Notes: generated by a model from the letters alone, not told the origin. A DNA stretch of 62,317 bases from Alphaproteobacteria bacterium (GCA_026400735.1 JAPLOL010000128.1:1-62317), one strand, 5' to 3'. Shown: positions 35,952 to 44,277, numbered from the stretch's first letter. Numbers and translations are program-made.

Positions 35952-37949
35952 ATGCCTGAAAGCAAATCGGCTAACGTAGTGAGGGCTATTGCCGTCGTCG
36001 GTCCGACCGGAGCGGGCAAGACGGCGTTGATCCAAGCTCTGGCTTCAGCTGCTTCGGGTGGCGCGGGAATTTCCCCGGCCGCAGCGGGCCAATCAACCGA
36101 AACCAATTTCACCGCAATCGATTTCATGGGCGATCATTACGCCCTCATAGACGCGCCAGGCGCCGTCGATTTTCTAGCAGACGCAGATTTTGCATTGCCG
36201 GCCGTCGATTTGGCTATCGTGGTGGCCGATCCTGATCCGGACAAAGCTGTTCTGGTTCAGCCATTTCTCAAAGCGCTCGAAGATCTGCAAATTCCGCGCG
36301 CGATCTTCATCAACAAGATCGACACGGCGCGCGGCCGAATCCGTGATTTGTTGGAAGCGCTGCAGCCGGTTTCAACGACGCCTTTGGTAGCGCGACAGAT
36401 TCCAATTTGGGAAGGCGAGAAAGTCACGGGCTTTGTCGATCTCGCGCTGGAGCGCGCGTACCGATACCAGCCGGGTAAACCATCTGAGATTATCGACATC
36501 CCGAAAGACTTGAGTGAGCGTGAAACCGAAGCGCGCTTCCATCTGCTTGAACAGCTCGCCGACTTTGACGATGAGCTGATGGAAAAACTGCTGTCCGATG
36601 TCACGCCTGACCGCGACACGGTATTCCGTGATCTGACAACCGAGACGCGCGATGGCTTGATCGCGCCGGTATTTTTCGGATCGACGGCCAATGGCAATGG
36701 TGTGCGGCGGCTTTTGAAGGCGCTGCGACACGATACGCCGGAGCCGAAATTCGCTGCAGCTCGCCTCGGCCTCACCGGCAATGGGGCTTACGTCGCCAAA
36801 ATTTCGCATGCGGGGCAGGCAGGAAAGCTTGCTTACGCGCGGGTGTTCGGCGGTGCGCTCAATGACAGCGATCAACTGACGCTAAGTGATGGCTCAACCC
36901 AGAGACCCGGTGCGCTGTTCTCGGTGAGTGGCGCCCAAACAAAGAAGGTCTCGCGCGTGCCGGAAGGCGACATCGCTGCTGTCGGCAAACTCGATCCGGT
37001 TGCGGCGGGCGATTTACTCGGTTCTAGTGGACCGCAGAAGATCAAGCTCAACTTCAAGAAACGCTTCCCGGTTTATCAGCTCGCTATCGCGACGAAGGAC
37101 CGGAAGGATGATGTGCGTCTCTCAGGCGCGTTGCAGAAATTGGTGGACGAGGACGCAGGCCTCAATGTCCTGCATGATCAGTCGACGCACGAGATCCTGC
37201 TGCAGGGGCAGGGCGAGCCGCACTTGCGTTCCGTACTTGATCGGCTGAAGGCACGATTCAACGTGGAGGTTACAACGACGGCGCCGTCGACGCCGTACAA
37301 GGAAAGTTTGCGCAAGAATGTTGAGGTCCGTGGCCGTCACAAAAAGCAAACCGGCGGTCATGGTCAGTTCGGCGATTGCGTCATCCAAGTGCGGCCGTTG
37401 CCTCGCGGCGAGGGCTTTCAGTTCGTTGACAAGATCACCGGAGGCGCCATTCCGCGCCAATGGATTCCGGCCGTCGAAGCCGGCGTGAAAGATGCGATGC
37501 TGAAAGGCGCAATTGGCTTTCCGGTTGTCGATGTAGCGGTGACGCTGATTGATGGTTCGTTCCACTCCGTGGATTCGAGCGAGCATTCGTTCCAGCAAGC
37601 GGGCCGGCTCGGCATGCAAGAAGCAATCGAGCAATGCGGTTCGGTGCTGCTTGAGCCGGTTGAGAAGCTGTCGATCTACACGCCGAGCTCGGGCACGCCG
37701 AAAATCAATTCGGCGGTGTCGAGCCATAACGGCCAAATCCTTGGGTTCCAGCCACGCGAAGGTTGGCCGGGGTGGGATCGGGTAGATGTGTATCTGCCGC
37801 ATAGCGAACGGCAGAACTTCATCATCGAGTTACGATCGCTGACCCAAGGTTTGGCGACATTCGAGGCGGAGTTTGATCACATGGTCGAGGTTAGCGGCCG
37901 CCGCGCTGATGATGTCGCCAAGAGCACCCAGGCGCGCGCGAGCGCGTAA
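35952..37949 (+). CDS. Elongation factor G-like GTPase (second EF-G type)
   Basis: 665 residues from the ATG at 35952, eight bases after an AAGGGAG. The GTPase has the G1 loop VVGPTGAGKTALI, the G3 region FMGDHYALIDAPGAVDFLAD, and G4 INKIDTARGR; the rest matches domains II-V of EF-G. It differs from canonical fusA in its short G domain and unusual switch region, like the secondary EF-G/EF-G2 proteins of unknown function. No rpsG/tuf operon context. It may act under stress or in recycling; untested. Confidence 0.92.
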   Translation: MPESKSANVVRAIAVVGPTGAGKTALIQALASAASGGAGISPAAAGQSTETNFTAIDFMGDHYALIDAPGAVDFLADADFALPAVDLAIVVADPDPDKAVLVQPFLKALEDLQIPRAIFINKIDTARGRIRDLLEALQPVSTTPLVARQIPIWEGEKVTGFVDLALERAYRYQPGKPSEIIDIPKDLSERETEARFHLLEQLADFDDELMEKLLSDVTPDRDTVFRDLTTETRDGLIAPVFFGSTANGNGVRRLLKALRHDTPEPKFAAARLGLTGNGAYVAKISHAGQAGKLAYARVFGGALNDSDQLTLSDGSTQRPGALFSVSGAQTKKVSRVPEGDIAAVGKLDPVAAGDLLGSSGPQKIKLNFKKRFPVYQLAIATKDRKDDVRLSGALQKLVDEDAGLNVLHDQSTHEILLQGQGEPHLRSVLDRLKARFNVEVTTTAPSTPYKESLRKNVEVRGRHKKQTGGHGQFGDCVIQVRPLPRGEGFQFVDKITGGAIPRQWIPAVEAGVKDAMLKGAIGFPVVDVAVTLIDGSFHSVDSSEHSFQQAGRLGMQEAIEQCGSVLLEPVEKLSIYTPSSGTPKINSAVSSHNGQILGFQPREGWPGWDRVDVYLPHSERQNFIIELRSLTQGLATFEAEFDHMVEVSGRRADDVAKSTQARASA

Positions 37950-37955
37950 TGATCG

Positions 37956-37999
37956 CTTCACTTCCCGCGGCGCCGCATCTGGCGTCGTGGGGAGTGAAG
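37956..37999 (+). terminator. Hairpin after the EF-G-like gene
   Basis: CTTCACTTCCC pairs with GGGGAGTGAAG (one G-T wobble), with further GC pairs inside, followed by TTCTATTCT. A likely terminator shortly after the stop codon. Confidence 0.55.
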
Positions 38000-38016
38000 T
38001 TCTATTCTGAAGTCCC

Positions 38017-38703
38017 ATGCAAAGCGGCGGCAGAGAGGAGATGCATCTCCATGATCTGCGCATTGGCGCGCGCGTGCGCCAGCGCCGGCTGGAGCTTGGC
38101 ATGTCGCAGGCGGCGTTAGCAAAGAAGCTTCGCCTCACGTTTCAACAAATTCAAAAATATGAAAACGGGATCAATCGCGTTTCCGCGTCGACGCTGATTG
38201 AGATCGCGCGCGCGTTGAACGCACCTGCTGCATGGTTTCTTGAGGAGACGCCTTCATCGCGTGAGCAGCTCAGTTCCGCGGTTGATGGCCTCGCCACGCT
38301 AGCGCGAGAGCTCATCAGGGATGACACGGCGGATGTGCAGCTAGCCTTTGCAAATGCGGTGTTGGGTGATTTGCCGCTGGCGATCTATCTCATCGATCCC
38401 GACGGCCGTCTGACCTATTGCAACGCCGCCGCTGCCCGGTTTGCGGGACGCGAACCGCGCGTTGGGCGTGACAAGTGGTGCGTTACTTGGCGGCTTTGGG
38501 AGCGCGATGGCCGGCGCTTGCCGCACGAGTGCTGCCCGATGGCCGTTGCGATGAAGGAAGACAGAGCGATACGCGGCGCAAGCGCCATCGCCGAGCGTCC
38601 TGACGGATCTCGGACGTTGTTTACGCCTTTTCCGACGCCGCTCCATGATCAGAGTGGCGCGCTTATTGGCGGCTTTAACGCGCTGTCGCCGCTGTTGGCG
38701 TAG
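38017..38703 (+). CDS. XRE-family regulator with a PAS domain
   Basis: 228 residues. An N-terminal helix-turn-helix (IGARVRQRRLELGMSQAALAKKLRLTFQQIQKYENGINRVSASTLIEIARAL) is followed by a PAS/PAC region (LPLAIYLIDPDGRLTYCNAAAARFAGREPRVGRDKWCVTWRLWERDGRRLPHECCPM). The latter contains a conserved Cys cluster and Trp pair seen in a group of one-component HTH-PAS regulators. Ligand unknown. Start ATG at 38017; a second ATG with GAGGAG at 38041 is possible. Confidence 0.88.
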   Translation: MQSGGREEMHLHDLRIGARVRQRRLELGMSQAALAKKLRLTFQQIQKYENGINRVSASTLIEIARALNAPAAWFLEETPSSREQLSSAVDGLATLARELIRDDTADVQLAFANAVLGDLPLAIYLIDPDGRLTYCNAAAARFAGREPRVGRDKWCVTWRLWERDGRRLPHECCPMAVAMKEDRAIRGASAIAERPDGSRTLFTPFPTPLHDQSGALIGGFNALSPLLA

Positions 38704-38780
38704 GTGGCTGCCGGCGAGACGTAGGCGGTGCAAGAGGATTGTTGCGGAAGAAGGCGCACATGTCGCCGTTGCCTCCCGCT

Positions 38781-39167
38781 TCATTCTGTCGACAGCACTG
38801 CAGCAGCGGCCACGTCTTCTGCTTGCAGGTATACAGCGCCGCCTAGGCTGCCGACGCCCATGCCGATCAGCAGCATGCAAAGCGTTGTCATCATGCGGCT
38901 GCGCTTACGCACGGGCTTTTGGTCGTAGAGATGGCCGATCAGGTTTCGTTGGGCTGTGAGCGCCATCAAGGCAGCGACGCCAAACTCCACCGCCGAAATC
39001 CAGACCAGTGGCGAGCCTTGCAGCAAGCTGCCGGCGAGCGTGATCGTCAAACCAGCGCCGCCCAAACTTACCGTCGCGAGTTGATCGAAGAACCGCGATT
39101 GCAGTTCGTATGCGAGATCTGGCGAAACCTCTTTGATCCGTTCCGGCAGCTCTTCCTTCTTAGCCAT
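38781..39167 (-). CDS. Membrane protein of unknown function
   Basis: 128 residues. A cytoplasmic N-terminus (MAKKEELPERIKEVSPDLAYELQSRFFDQLATVSLGGA) leads into three hydrophobic helices (GLTITLAGSLLQGSP, WISAVEFGVAALMAL, TLCMLLIGMGVGSLGGAVYL). No family recognised. It is followed, across 37 bases, by the DMT transporter gene end on the same strand. Confidence 0.6.
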   Translation of the reverse strand: MAKKEELPERIKEVSPDLAYELQSRFFDQLATVSLGGAGLTITLAGSLLQGSPLVWISAVEFGVAALMALTAQRNLIGHLYDQKPVRKRSRMMTTLCMLLIGMGVGSLGGAVYLQAEDVAAAAVLSTE

Positions 39168-39204
39168 GTCGATCCTCGTTAGCTCAAAATCACAAGAGAG
39201 GTGC

Positions 39205-40095
39205 TCATGCCATTTTTTCCTTCGGCTTCAGCGAAAGACGCCGCTCATCGTACGCCGCCCACAAGCAAGCCGCGATGATCAACGCGGCGCCCATGTATAT
39301 CTCTGGGCGCGGCACTTCGTGAAAAAGGAAGAAGCCGATCAGACTTGCATAGATGAGCTCGGTGTAGTGGATCGGCGCCAGCTGCTGCGCTTCAGCGCGC
39401 GCGTACGCTTGCGCCATTAGATACATGAAGACGGCGGCGAGTGCGCCGAGTTGCAAGAAGAACCACCAGCCATCGAAGTTCGGCGGCGTGGCGTAGGCGA
39501 GCGTGGGAGCAAACAGGATGAGGCCTGGCACCACGCTTGTCATGAGACTGACAATGACGGGTCCATCTTTCTGCGCGCGTTCGCGCAGCAGCACCATGGC
39601 GAGAGAAAAGAAGGTGGCCGCAAGCAAGGCAGCGATCACGCCAAGGTCGTGCAGCGGTGATTCTGCTTCACTTGGTGCGCCTTGCATCGCGAGGAGCACG
39701 CCGCCAAAGCCCACGAGCGCGCAGATGACACTTGAGGCGCGGATTCGCTCTTTGAGGATGAGGAACGCCACGAACGGCGCGAGCAAGGGGTAGATAAACG
39801 AGAGCGTCACCGCCTCGGCCAGCGGCAAAACTTTCAATGACCAAAAGAAAGTAACCGCGCAGATGGCGATGACGAAGCCACGCAGCCCATGCGCCCGCCA
39901 CATCTCTTTCGTGACGGTAGGGCGCCCGGCGCGCCACCAGATCAGTAACGAGAAGAACGCGCCAAATAGGTAGCGGCCAAAGCTCACGAGCAGAACGTGA
40001 TTGCTTTGCATGAGGTGCTTGATCGTCGCGTCCATAGCCGAGCCGGCAATGATCGCCAGCGTCAGGACAAGCGCTGGCGGCAGACGCGCGAACAT
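39205..40095 (-). CDS. DMT (EamA) family transporter
   Basis: 296 residues with ten helices as two EamA repeats. The first repeat starts PALVLTLAIIAGSAMDATIKHLM and the second starts FDGWWFFLQLGALAAVFMYLMAQAYA, with the fold's typical Pro/Gly loops (SFIYPLLAPFVAFLILKERI; TELIYASLIGFFLFHEVPRPEIYMGAALIIAACL). Substrate unknown; RhaT/EamA relatives move metabolites or amino acids. The ribosome binding site (GGGGAG, five bases before the ATG) is buried inside a long hairpin (40099-40132), which may control translation. Confidence 0.92.
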   Translation of the reverse strand: MFARLPPALVLTLAIIAGSAMDATIKHLMQSNHVLLVSFGRYLFGAFFSLLIWWRAGRPTVTKEMWRAHGLRGFVIAICAVTFFWSLKVLPLAEAVTLSFIYPLLAPFVAFLILKERIRASSVICALVGFGGVLLAMQGAPSEAESPLHDLGVIAALLAATFFSLAMVLLRERAQKDGPVIVSLMTSVVPGLILFAPTLAYATPPNFDGWWFFLQLGALAAVFMYLMAQAYARAEAQQLAPIHYTELIYASLIGFFLFHEVPRPEIYMGAALIIAACLWAAYDERRLSLKPKEKMA

Positions 40096-40098
40096 GAA

Positions 40099-40132
40099 AA
40101 CTCCCCGCGCGCCTTTTGGCCCGCGGGGAGTT
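40099..40132 (-). promoter_or_regulatory. Long hairpin covering the DMT transporter ribosome binding site
   Basis: AACTCCCCGCG pairs perfectly over 11 bp with CGCGGGGAGTT, and an inner GCC/GGC stem with TTTT loop extends it. On the minus strand it lies after the lipoprotein gene stop (40159), with GGGGAG of the Shine-Dalgarno in the 3' arm and the ATG four bases further. It can act as terminator for the lipoprotein gene or as an RBS-sequestering switch. Both are consistent with the sequence. Confidence 0.7.
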
Positions 40133-40158
40133 TAACCGCAATTGCGATTTGTCGTTCT

Positions 40159-40404
40159 TTACGGCGTTGTGGTCGCCGGCGGCGTGGTCGTCGTTTGGCC
40201 GGCCGGTTGACCGTTGGTTTGCGCGTCGAGTGCTTCGCCGGCTTCTTCCGACGGGCCTTGGCCCAGATCGGTCGTGCCGGTGGTGGATTGTTCACGCGCG
40301 GTGTCGGCGTTTTCGCCGGCTTCTTCGTTTGGGCCTTGGCTACAGGCAACGACGCCCAGCATGCTCAGGGCGGCGGCTGCGCCCAGCAAAGATTTCAACA
40401 TCAT
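40159..40404 (-). CDS. Small acidic lipoprotein (81 aa), paralogue of neighbours
   Basis: MMLKSLLGAAAALSMLGVVACSQ is a lipoprotein signal (lipobox VVAC). The mature part begins SQGPNEEAGENADTAREQ and includes DLGQGPSEEAGEAL, ending in TTTTPPATTTP. The EEAGENAD/EAGE repeats match the neighbouring lipoprotein at 40569 (SAEKAGENADSAIEEATQ; DGPLEQAGEGVD), so the pair probably arose by duplication. Function unknown. Confidence 0.72.
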   Translation of the reverse strand: MMLKSLLGAAAALSMLGVVACSQGPNEEAGENADTAREQSTTGTTDLGQGPSEEAGEALDAQTNGQPAGQTTTTPPATTTP

Positions 40405-40489
40405 GTTTCTCCTGAAGTGTCCCAGTTATTGGGCGGCATCACCGCCGAGGGTCTCAACGTTCCCGCAACAACACGGTTCCGAAAAAGGT

Positions 40490-40521
40490 GCGGCGCCGGT
40501 GACGAGGTCACACGGCGCCGC
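40490..40521 (-). terminator. Strong hairpin terminator after the lipoprotein gene at 40569
   Basis: GCGGCGCCG-GTGAC, loop, GTCAC-A-CGGCGCCGC, with a run of five A on the left, i.e. a T-run on the minus strand, and TTTT on the right. Intrinsic terminator, bidirectional in principle. Confidence 0.85.
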
Positions 40522-40568
40522 GTTTTCCAATGCGCACTCAGTCCAGCGGGCGGGCATCGGTTGTTTGA

Positions 40569-40829
40569 TTACGGACGGGTATTCGGATTGCCGTCGGTGG
40601 CGTCGTTGACAGCGTCAGCGGCGTCATTGTTGTTGGTGTTGCCGGTGGCTTGATCGACGCCTTCGCCAGCTTGTTCGAGCGGCCCGTCGCCAAGATTTTC
40701 GTGACCTTGGGTTGCTTCTTCAATTGCAGAATCTGCGTTTTCACCGGCTTTCTCGGCGCTGCCTTGACTGCAGGCGGCCAAGCTCAGCATGGCGGCCGCG
40801 GCAGCCGCGGTGGCGATGGTCTTGAGCAT
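40569..40829 (-). CDS. Small acidic lipoprotein (86 aa), paralogue of neighbours
   Basis: MLKTIATAAAAAAMLSLAACSQ is a lipoprotein signal (lipobox LAAC). The mature part is an acidic Ala/Asn/Asp-rich helix (SAEKAGENADSAIEEATQGHENLGDGPLEQAGEGVDQATGNTNNND), ending in NPNTRP. It matches the neighbour at 40159 and, in style, the lipoprotein at 32241. Probably an entericidin-like envelope lipoprotein; role unknown. Confidence 0.75.
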   Translation of the reverse strand: MLKTIATAAAAAAMLSLAACSQGSAEKAGENADSAIEEATQGHENLGDGPLEQAGEGVDQATGNTNNNDAADAVNDATDGNPNTRP

Positions 40830-40960
40830 GAAATGGTCTCCCTAAGCGCGCCCGATCAGCGGGTCGGCACAGCGGAAACACTTAAGTGCATGACAGGTTC
40901 CAGGGTCGGAACGCTGGCGTTGCGAATGCCCGGCGCTATAAGCGGGCCAACGAGGGAACA

Positions 40961-42100
40961 ATGTCGGCGCAACTCACGGAAGACCAAGAACTTATCGTCG
41001 AAACCGCGCGCAGCTTCGCGCAGGAAAAGCTCCGTCCCAACGCAGCGCGCTGGGAAGAGGAGGGTTTGAGCCGCGAGACGCTGCAGGAATTGGCGCGCCT
41101 TGGCTTCGGCGGCATCTATGTGCGCGAAGAGCATGGCGGTTCGGGTCTGTCGCGTCTCGATGCGGCGTTGATCTTCGAAGAACTTTCACGGGGTTGCATT
41201 TCGACGGCGGCGTTTCTGTCGATCCACAACATGTGCTCGTGGATGATCGACTCTTTCGGCAGCGACGAGCAGCGGGCGGAATGGCTGCCGAAGCTCGTCA
41301 GCATGGACAAGATCGCTTCGTATTGTTTGACGGAGCCGGGTTCAGGCTCGGACGCTGGCGCGTTGCGCACGACCGCGAAGCCTGATGGCAATTCGCAGTA
41401 TGTGATCAACGGCTCGAAGGCATTCATCTCGGGCGCAGGTTTTTCCGATCTCTACGTTCTGATGTGTCGTACTGGTGAGGATGGCCCGAAGGGCGTGTCT
41501 ACCGTTCTCGTCCCGGACGGGACGAAGGGGCTTTCGTTCGGCAAGAACGAAGACAAGATGGGCTGGCGCGCGCAGCCGACGGCGATTGTGAACTTCGAAG
41601 ATTGCCGAGTGCCAGTTGAGAACCGCATCGGTCCTGAAGGCGAGGGCTTCAAGTACGCGATGAAGGGCCTCGACGGCGGGCGGCTAAACATCGCGGCGTG
41701 CGCATTGGGCGGCGCGCAAGATGCTCTCGATCGCGCGCTTGGCTATGTGAAAGAGCGTAAGCAGTTCGGTAAGCGCCTTGCCGATTTCCAGAACACGCAG
41801 TTCGTGTTGGCGGATATGGAAACTGAACTCGCGGCGTGTCGCTCGCTGCTGCACACAGCGGCGCGCAAACTCGATGCGAAGGCGCCGGATGCAACGAAGT
41901 ATTGCGCCATGGCGAAACGCTTCGTGACGGACGCTGCGTTCAAGGTTGCCGATCAGGCGCTGCAGCTGCATGGCGGCTACGGCTATCTGGCTGATTATGA
42001 GGTTGAGCGGATCGTTCGCGACCTACGCGTGCATCGCATTCTCGAAGGCACCAACGAGATTATGCGCGTCATCGTTTCGCGCGAAATGCTGAAGGAATGA
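40961..42100 (+). CDS. Acyl-CoA dehydrogenase
   Basis: 379 residues from the ATG at 40961 (GAGGGA upstream); an earlier ATG at 40886 adds an unlikely arginine-rich extension. The fold and FAD/acyl pockets are clear: SYCLTEPGSGSDAGAL, PVENRIGPEGEGFKYAMKGLDGGRLNIAACALGGAQDAL, LADFQNTQFVLADMETEL, YCAMAKRFVTDAAFKVADQALQLHGGYGYLADYEVERIVRDLRVHRILEGTNEIMR. The catalytic base is probably the Glu in ILEGTNEI. Typical of isobutyryl/short-branched-chain ACADs, so it may belong to valine catabolism. It heads a four-gene overlapping operon. Confidence 0.95.
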   Translation: MSAQLTEDQELIVETARSFAQEKLRPNAARWEEEGLSRETLQELARLGFGGIYVREEHGGSGLSRLDAALIFEELSRGCISTAAFLSIHNMCSWMIDSFGSDEQRAEWLPKLVSMDKIASYCLTEPGSGSDAGALRTTAKPDGNSQYVINGSKAFISGAGFSDLYVLMCRTGEDGPKGVSTVLVPDGTKGLSFGKNEDKMGWRAQPTAIVNFEDCRVPVENRIGPEGEGFKYAMKGLDGGRLNIAACALGGAQDALDRALGYVKERKQFGKRLADFQNTQFVLADMETELAACRSLLHTAARKLDAKAPDATKYCAMAKRFVTDAAFKVADQALQLHGGYGYLADYEVERIVRDLRVHRILEGTNEIMRVIVSREMLKE

Positions 42101-42378
42101 GTCGAGACACCAAGGGCGAGACGCGCGCGATCAATATGATCCTTTGGCAGGATTGGGACCCGATCGGCTGCGGCGTGCCCGAGGATGAATACAAATCTTA
42201 CGTCTGGCCGGTGTATAAGCTGCTCATCGATGGCGCGCCGCGCGAGGCTATCGCAAGCTATTTGCGCGAGACTGCTGATGAGGTCATCACTGTCTCCGTG
42301 CCCGAAAATCGCCTCCAGCTCGTCGTTGATAAGCTGATCGCGCTCGGGGTGAAGGCGACTGGAGAGTACGGACAATGA
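42097..42378 (+). CDS. Small conserved hypothetical protein (93 aa)
   Basis: The sequence MILWQDWDPIGCGVPEDEYKSYVWPVYKLLIDGAPREAIASYLRETADEV resembles small uncharacterised cytosolic proteins with a WDPIG motif. No enzymatic residues are evident. It overlaps the ACAD stop by 4 bases and the following membrane protein start by 4 bases, so it is a cotranslated operon member. Confidence 0.6.
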   Translation: MSRDTKGETRAINMILWQDWDPIGCGVPEDEYKSYVWPVYKLLIDGAPREAIASYLRETADEVITVSVPENRLQLVVDKLIALGVKATGEYGQ

Positions 42379-42764
42379 TCATACGCGCGATGTTTCTGGG
42401 CTTTCTGCTCTGGCTTGGAGTGGCGGCCGCGTTCCGGTTTGGCGGCCAGTATTTCTTCTTGCCGGATGAGTCGCTGCGGATGGTGACTTTCCTTTCGGCG
42501 CCGGTGATTGGCGCAGTGCTGGGCTTTATCCTTCTGAAGGTGCTTGGCGAGGCAGCGGGTGACGAAGGCGAGGCGTCCATTGGATTGACGCTACCGGTGC
42601 TGCTGTTGAACGGCTTTCTCACGCATGAATTTCCGAACGCGTTTCCGAACCTGGACCCAACGCTGGATGCGACGTTCGGCGCCTGGTCGCTGCTCTTCGG
42701 CGGCTCGATCCTGTTCATGGGCTTGTGGACGACGAAGCTCGCGCCGCAGGACGAGCGCATATGA
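42375..42764 (+). CDS. Four-helix membrane protein (DUF5367-like)
   Basis: 129 residues, four hydrophobic helices: AMFLGFLLWLGVAAAFRFGG, VTFLSAPVIGAVLGFILLKVL, LTLPVLLLNGFLTHEF, LLFGGSILFMGLWTTKL. A conserved FRFGGQYFF motif near the first helix end resembles DUF5367 members. The role is unknown. Overlaps the preceding gene by 4 bases and the GDPD gene start by 4. Confidence 0.65.
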   Translation: MIIRAMFLGFLLWLGVAAAFRFGGQYFFLPDESLRMVTFLSAPVIGAVLGFILLKVLGEAAGDEGEASIGLTLPVLLLNGFLTHEFPNAFPNLDPTLDATFGAWSLLFGGSILFMGLWTTKLAPQDERI

Positions 42765-43819
42765 ATCGACGCGATGTCTTGGCTGGCGCAGTTGCGCTGG
42801 CGGGGTGCGCAAGTGTGAACCAGCCCATGCAGACAACAGGACGCCCCGTCATCATCGCGCACCGCGGCGCAAGCGCGTATCGGCCTGAGCACACGCTCGC
42901 TGGCTATCTGCTTGCGATCGAGCAGGGTGCGGATTTCATCGAGCCCGATCTGGTGATGACGAAAGACCACGTGCTGGTTTGCCGTCACGAGAACGAGATT
43001 TCGGGGACGACGAACGTTGCAGATCACCCGGAGTTTGCGGATCGGCGCAAGGCGAAGACTGTTGACGGGACAGAGGCGCTTGGCTGGTGGGTCGAGGATT
43101 TCACGCTTGCTGAGTTGAAGACGCTGCGCGCGCGCGAGCGCATTCCGCAGCTCCGGCCCGGCAACACGCAGTACAACGATCAGTTCGAAATTCCGACATT
43201 CGCTGAGGCGCTAGCGTTGGCGCAGCAACACGGCAAAGGAATCTACCCTGAGCTGAAACATCCGACTTTCCTGCGCGAGCAAGGCGTCGATCCGACGCCT
43301 GCATTCATTAGCGCGGTTCGTGAAGGCGGTGGGCAGCGCGCAGCGGACATTATGTATGTTCAATGCTTCGAAATCGGCGCGATCCGCTCGTTGGCGGAGA
43401 TGTCATCGATCCGTTGGCAATGTGTGCAGCTTGCCTCGGTCGATGGCGGTCCGTGGGATCAGCGCGATACGACCTACGCGCAGATGCTCGCTGGCGAGGG
43501 GCTCACCCGCATTGCAGAATACGCGCGCGGTATCGGCGTCGAGAAGACGCTCATCATTCCGCGCGATGCAAACAACAATCTCGCGTCGCCCACCGATCTT
43601 GTGCAGCGAGCGCATGCGGCGAACTTGGTTGTTCATCCGTGGACGTTTAGGCCCGAGAACTTTTTCCTGCCGACTTCATTGCGCGTCGGCGCGACCAGCG
43701 CGCAGGAAACGCTGCGTCTGCATGGCAATCTCGATGCTGAGCTTCGCGCGTTTTACGCCGCCGGCGTCGATGGTGTGTTCAGCGACGATCCTGCAGCGGC
43801 GGTCGCCGCGCGTAACTAA
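42761..43819 (+). CDS. Glycerophosphodiester phosphodiesterase, exported lipoprotein
   Basis: 352 residues from the ATG at 42761. A twin-Arg-like N-terminus ending in a lipobox (MNRRDVLAGAVALAGCAS) directs export and lipid anchoring. The GDPD core shows IIAHRGASAYRPEHTLAGYLLAIEQGADFIEPDLVMTKDHVLVCRHE, with catalytic His and the EPDL metal Asp/Glu, and later a second metal region FVHPWTFRPENF-like at the C-terminus. It releases glycerol-3-phosphate from glycerophosphodiesters. Fourth gene of the ACAD operon. Confidence 0.93.
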   Translation: MNRRDVLAGAVALAGCASVNQPMQTTGRPVIIAHRGASAYRPEHTLAGYLLAIEQGADFIEPDLVMTKDHVLVCRHENEISGTTNVADHPEFADRRKAKTVDGTEALGWWVEDFTLAELKTLRARERIPQLRPGNTQYNDQFEIPTFAEALALAQQHGKGIYPELKHPTFLREQGVDPTPAFISAVREGGGQRAADIMYVQCFEIGAIRSLAEMSSIRWQCVQLASVDGGPWDQRDTTYAQMLAGEGLTRIAEYARGIGVEKTLIIPRDANNNLASPTDLVQRAHAANLVVHPWTFRPENFFLPTSLRVGATSAQETLRLHGNLDAELRAFYAAGVDGVFSDDPAAAVAARN

Positions 43820-43847
43820 AAAGCCCTCCGCTTGCGCGAAGGGCTTT
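43820..43847 (+). terminator. Intrinsic terminator after the GDPD gene
   Basis: AAAGCCCT pairs with AGGGCTTT around a CGC/GCG inner stem, directly after the stop codon. The plus-strand tail is TTTCGAG, so the T-run is short. It also suits minus-strand readthrough from the facing gene. Confidence 0.75.
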
Positions 43848-43871
43848 CGAGACGCGTCGTAGTGAAGTGAG

Positions 43872-44219
43872 TTAGGCGACGCGCCGCAACATGTTGCGGT
43901 TTAGGATTGGCGCTTGCGCTTCAAGGATATCCTGCAGCACGCGGACGCGCGTTTGTTCTTCCTTGATCGAAAGCAGATGAATTTCGCGCGCGCCGAGATT
44001 TTCCGCGGCTTGCCACATGTCGTGACGGCCTAACGTCGCCGAGAAGTCCGCGGTCTGCGCCGCGTACAAGCAGATCGGGCCACCCCAATCTTGTGACGGT
44101 TGGTCGTGTGGCTTTACGAACATGTAAACGCCGCCGATCGCCTCCCAATCACGCTGCGCGCGCGCGATTTCGAACTCGAACCAGCGACCACTGCCGCCTT
44201 GCCAATTGAAGGTATTCAA
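43872..44219 (-). CDS. GIY-YIG-fold-like protein of unknown function
   Basis: 115 residues; the start is a TTG at 44219, three to six bases after a strong GGAGGGG. The order GGVYMFV, LYAAQTADFSATLGRHDMWQAAENLGAREIHLLSI, then RVLQDILEAQAPILN reads like the GIY-YIG fold: an N-terminal G-x-Y strand, a middle arm with R and H, and the final xLIxxxxPxLN. The canonical YVG pair is replaced (LYAAQT), so the protein may be a degenerate or specialised member. Assignment tentative. Confidence 0.5.
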   Translation of the reverse strand: MNTFNWQGGSGRWFEFEIARAQRDWEAIGGVYMFVKPHDQPSQDWGGPICLYAAQTADFSATLGRHDMWQAAENLGAREIHLLSIKEEQTRVRVLQDILEAQAPILNRNMLRRVA

Positions 44220-44277
44220 ATGCCCCTCCGGAAAACCGATTGAGGCGGAATCTAGAGTGAGTCGGCGCGACCGTGCA

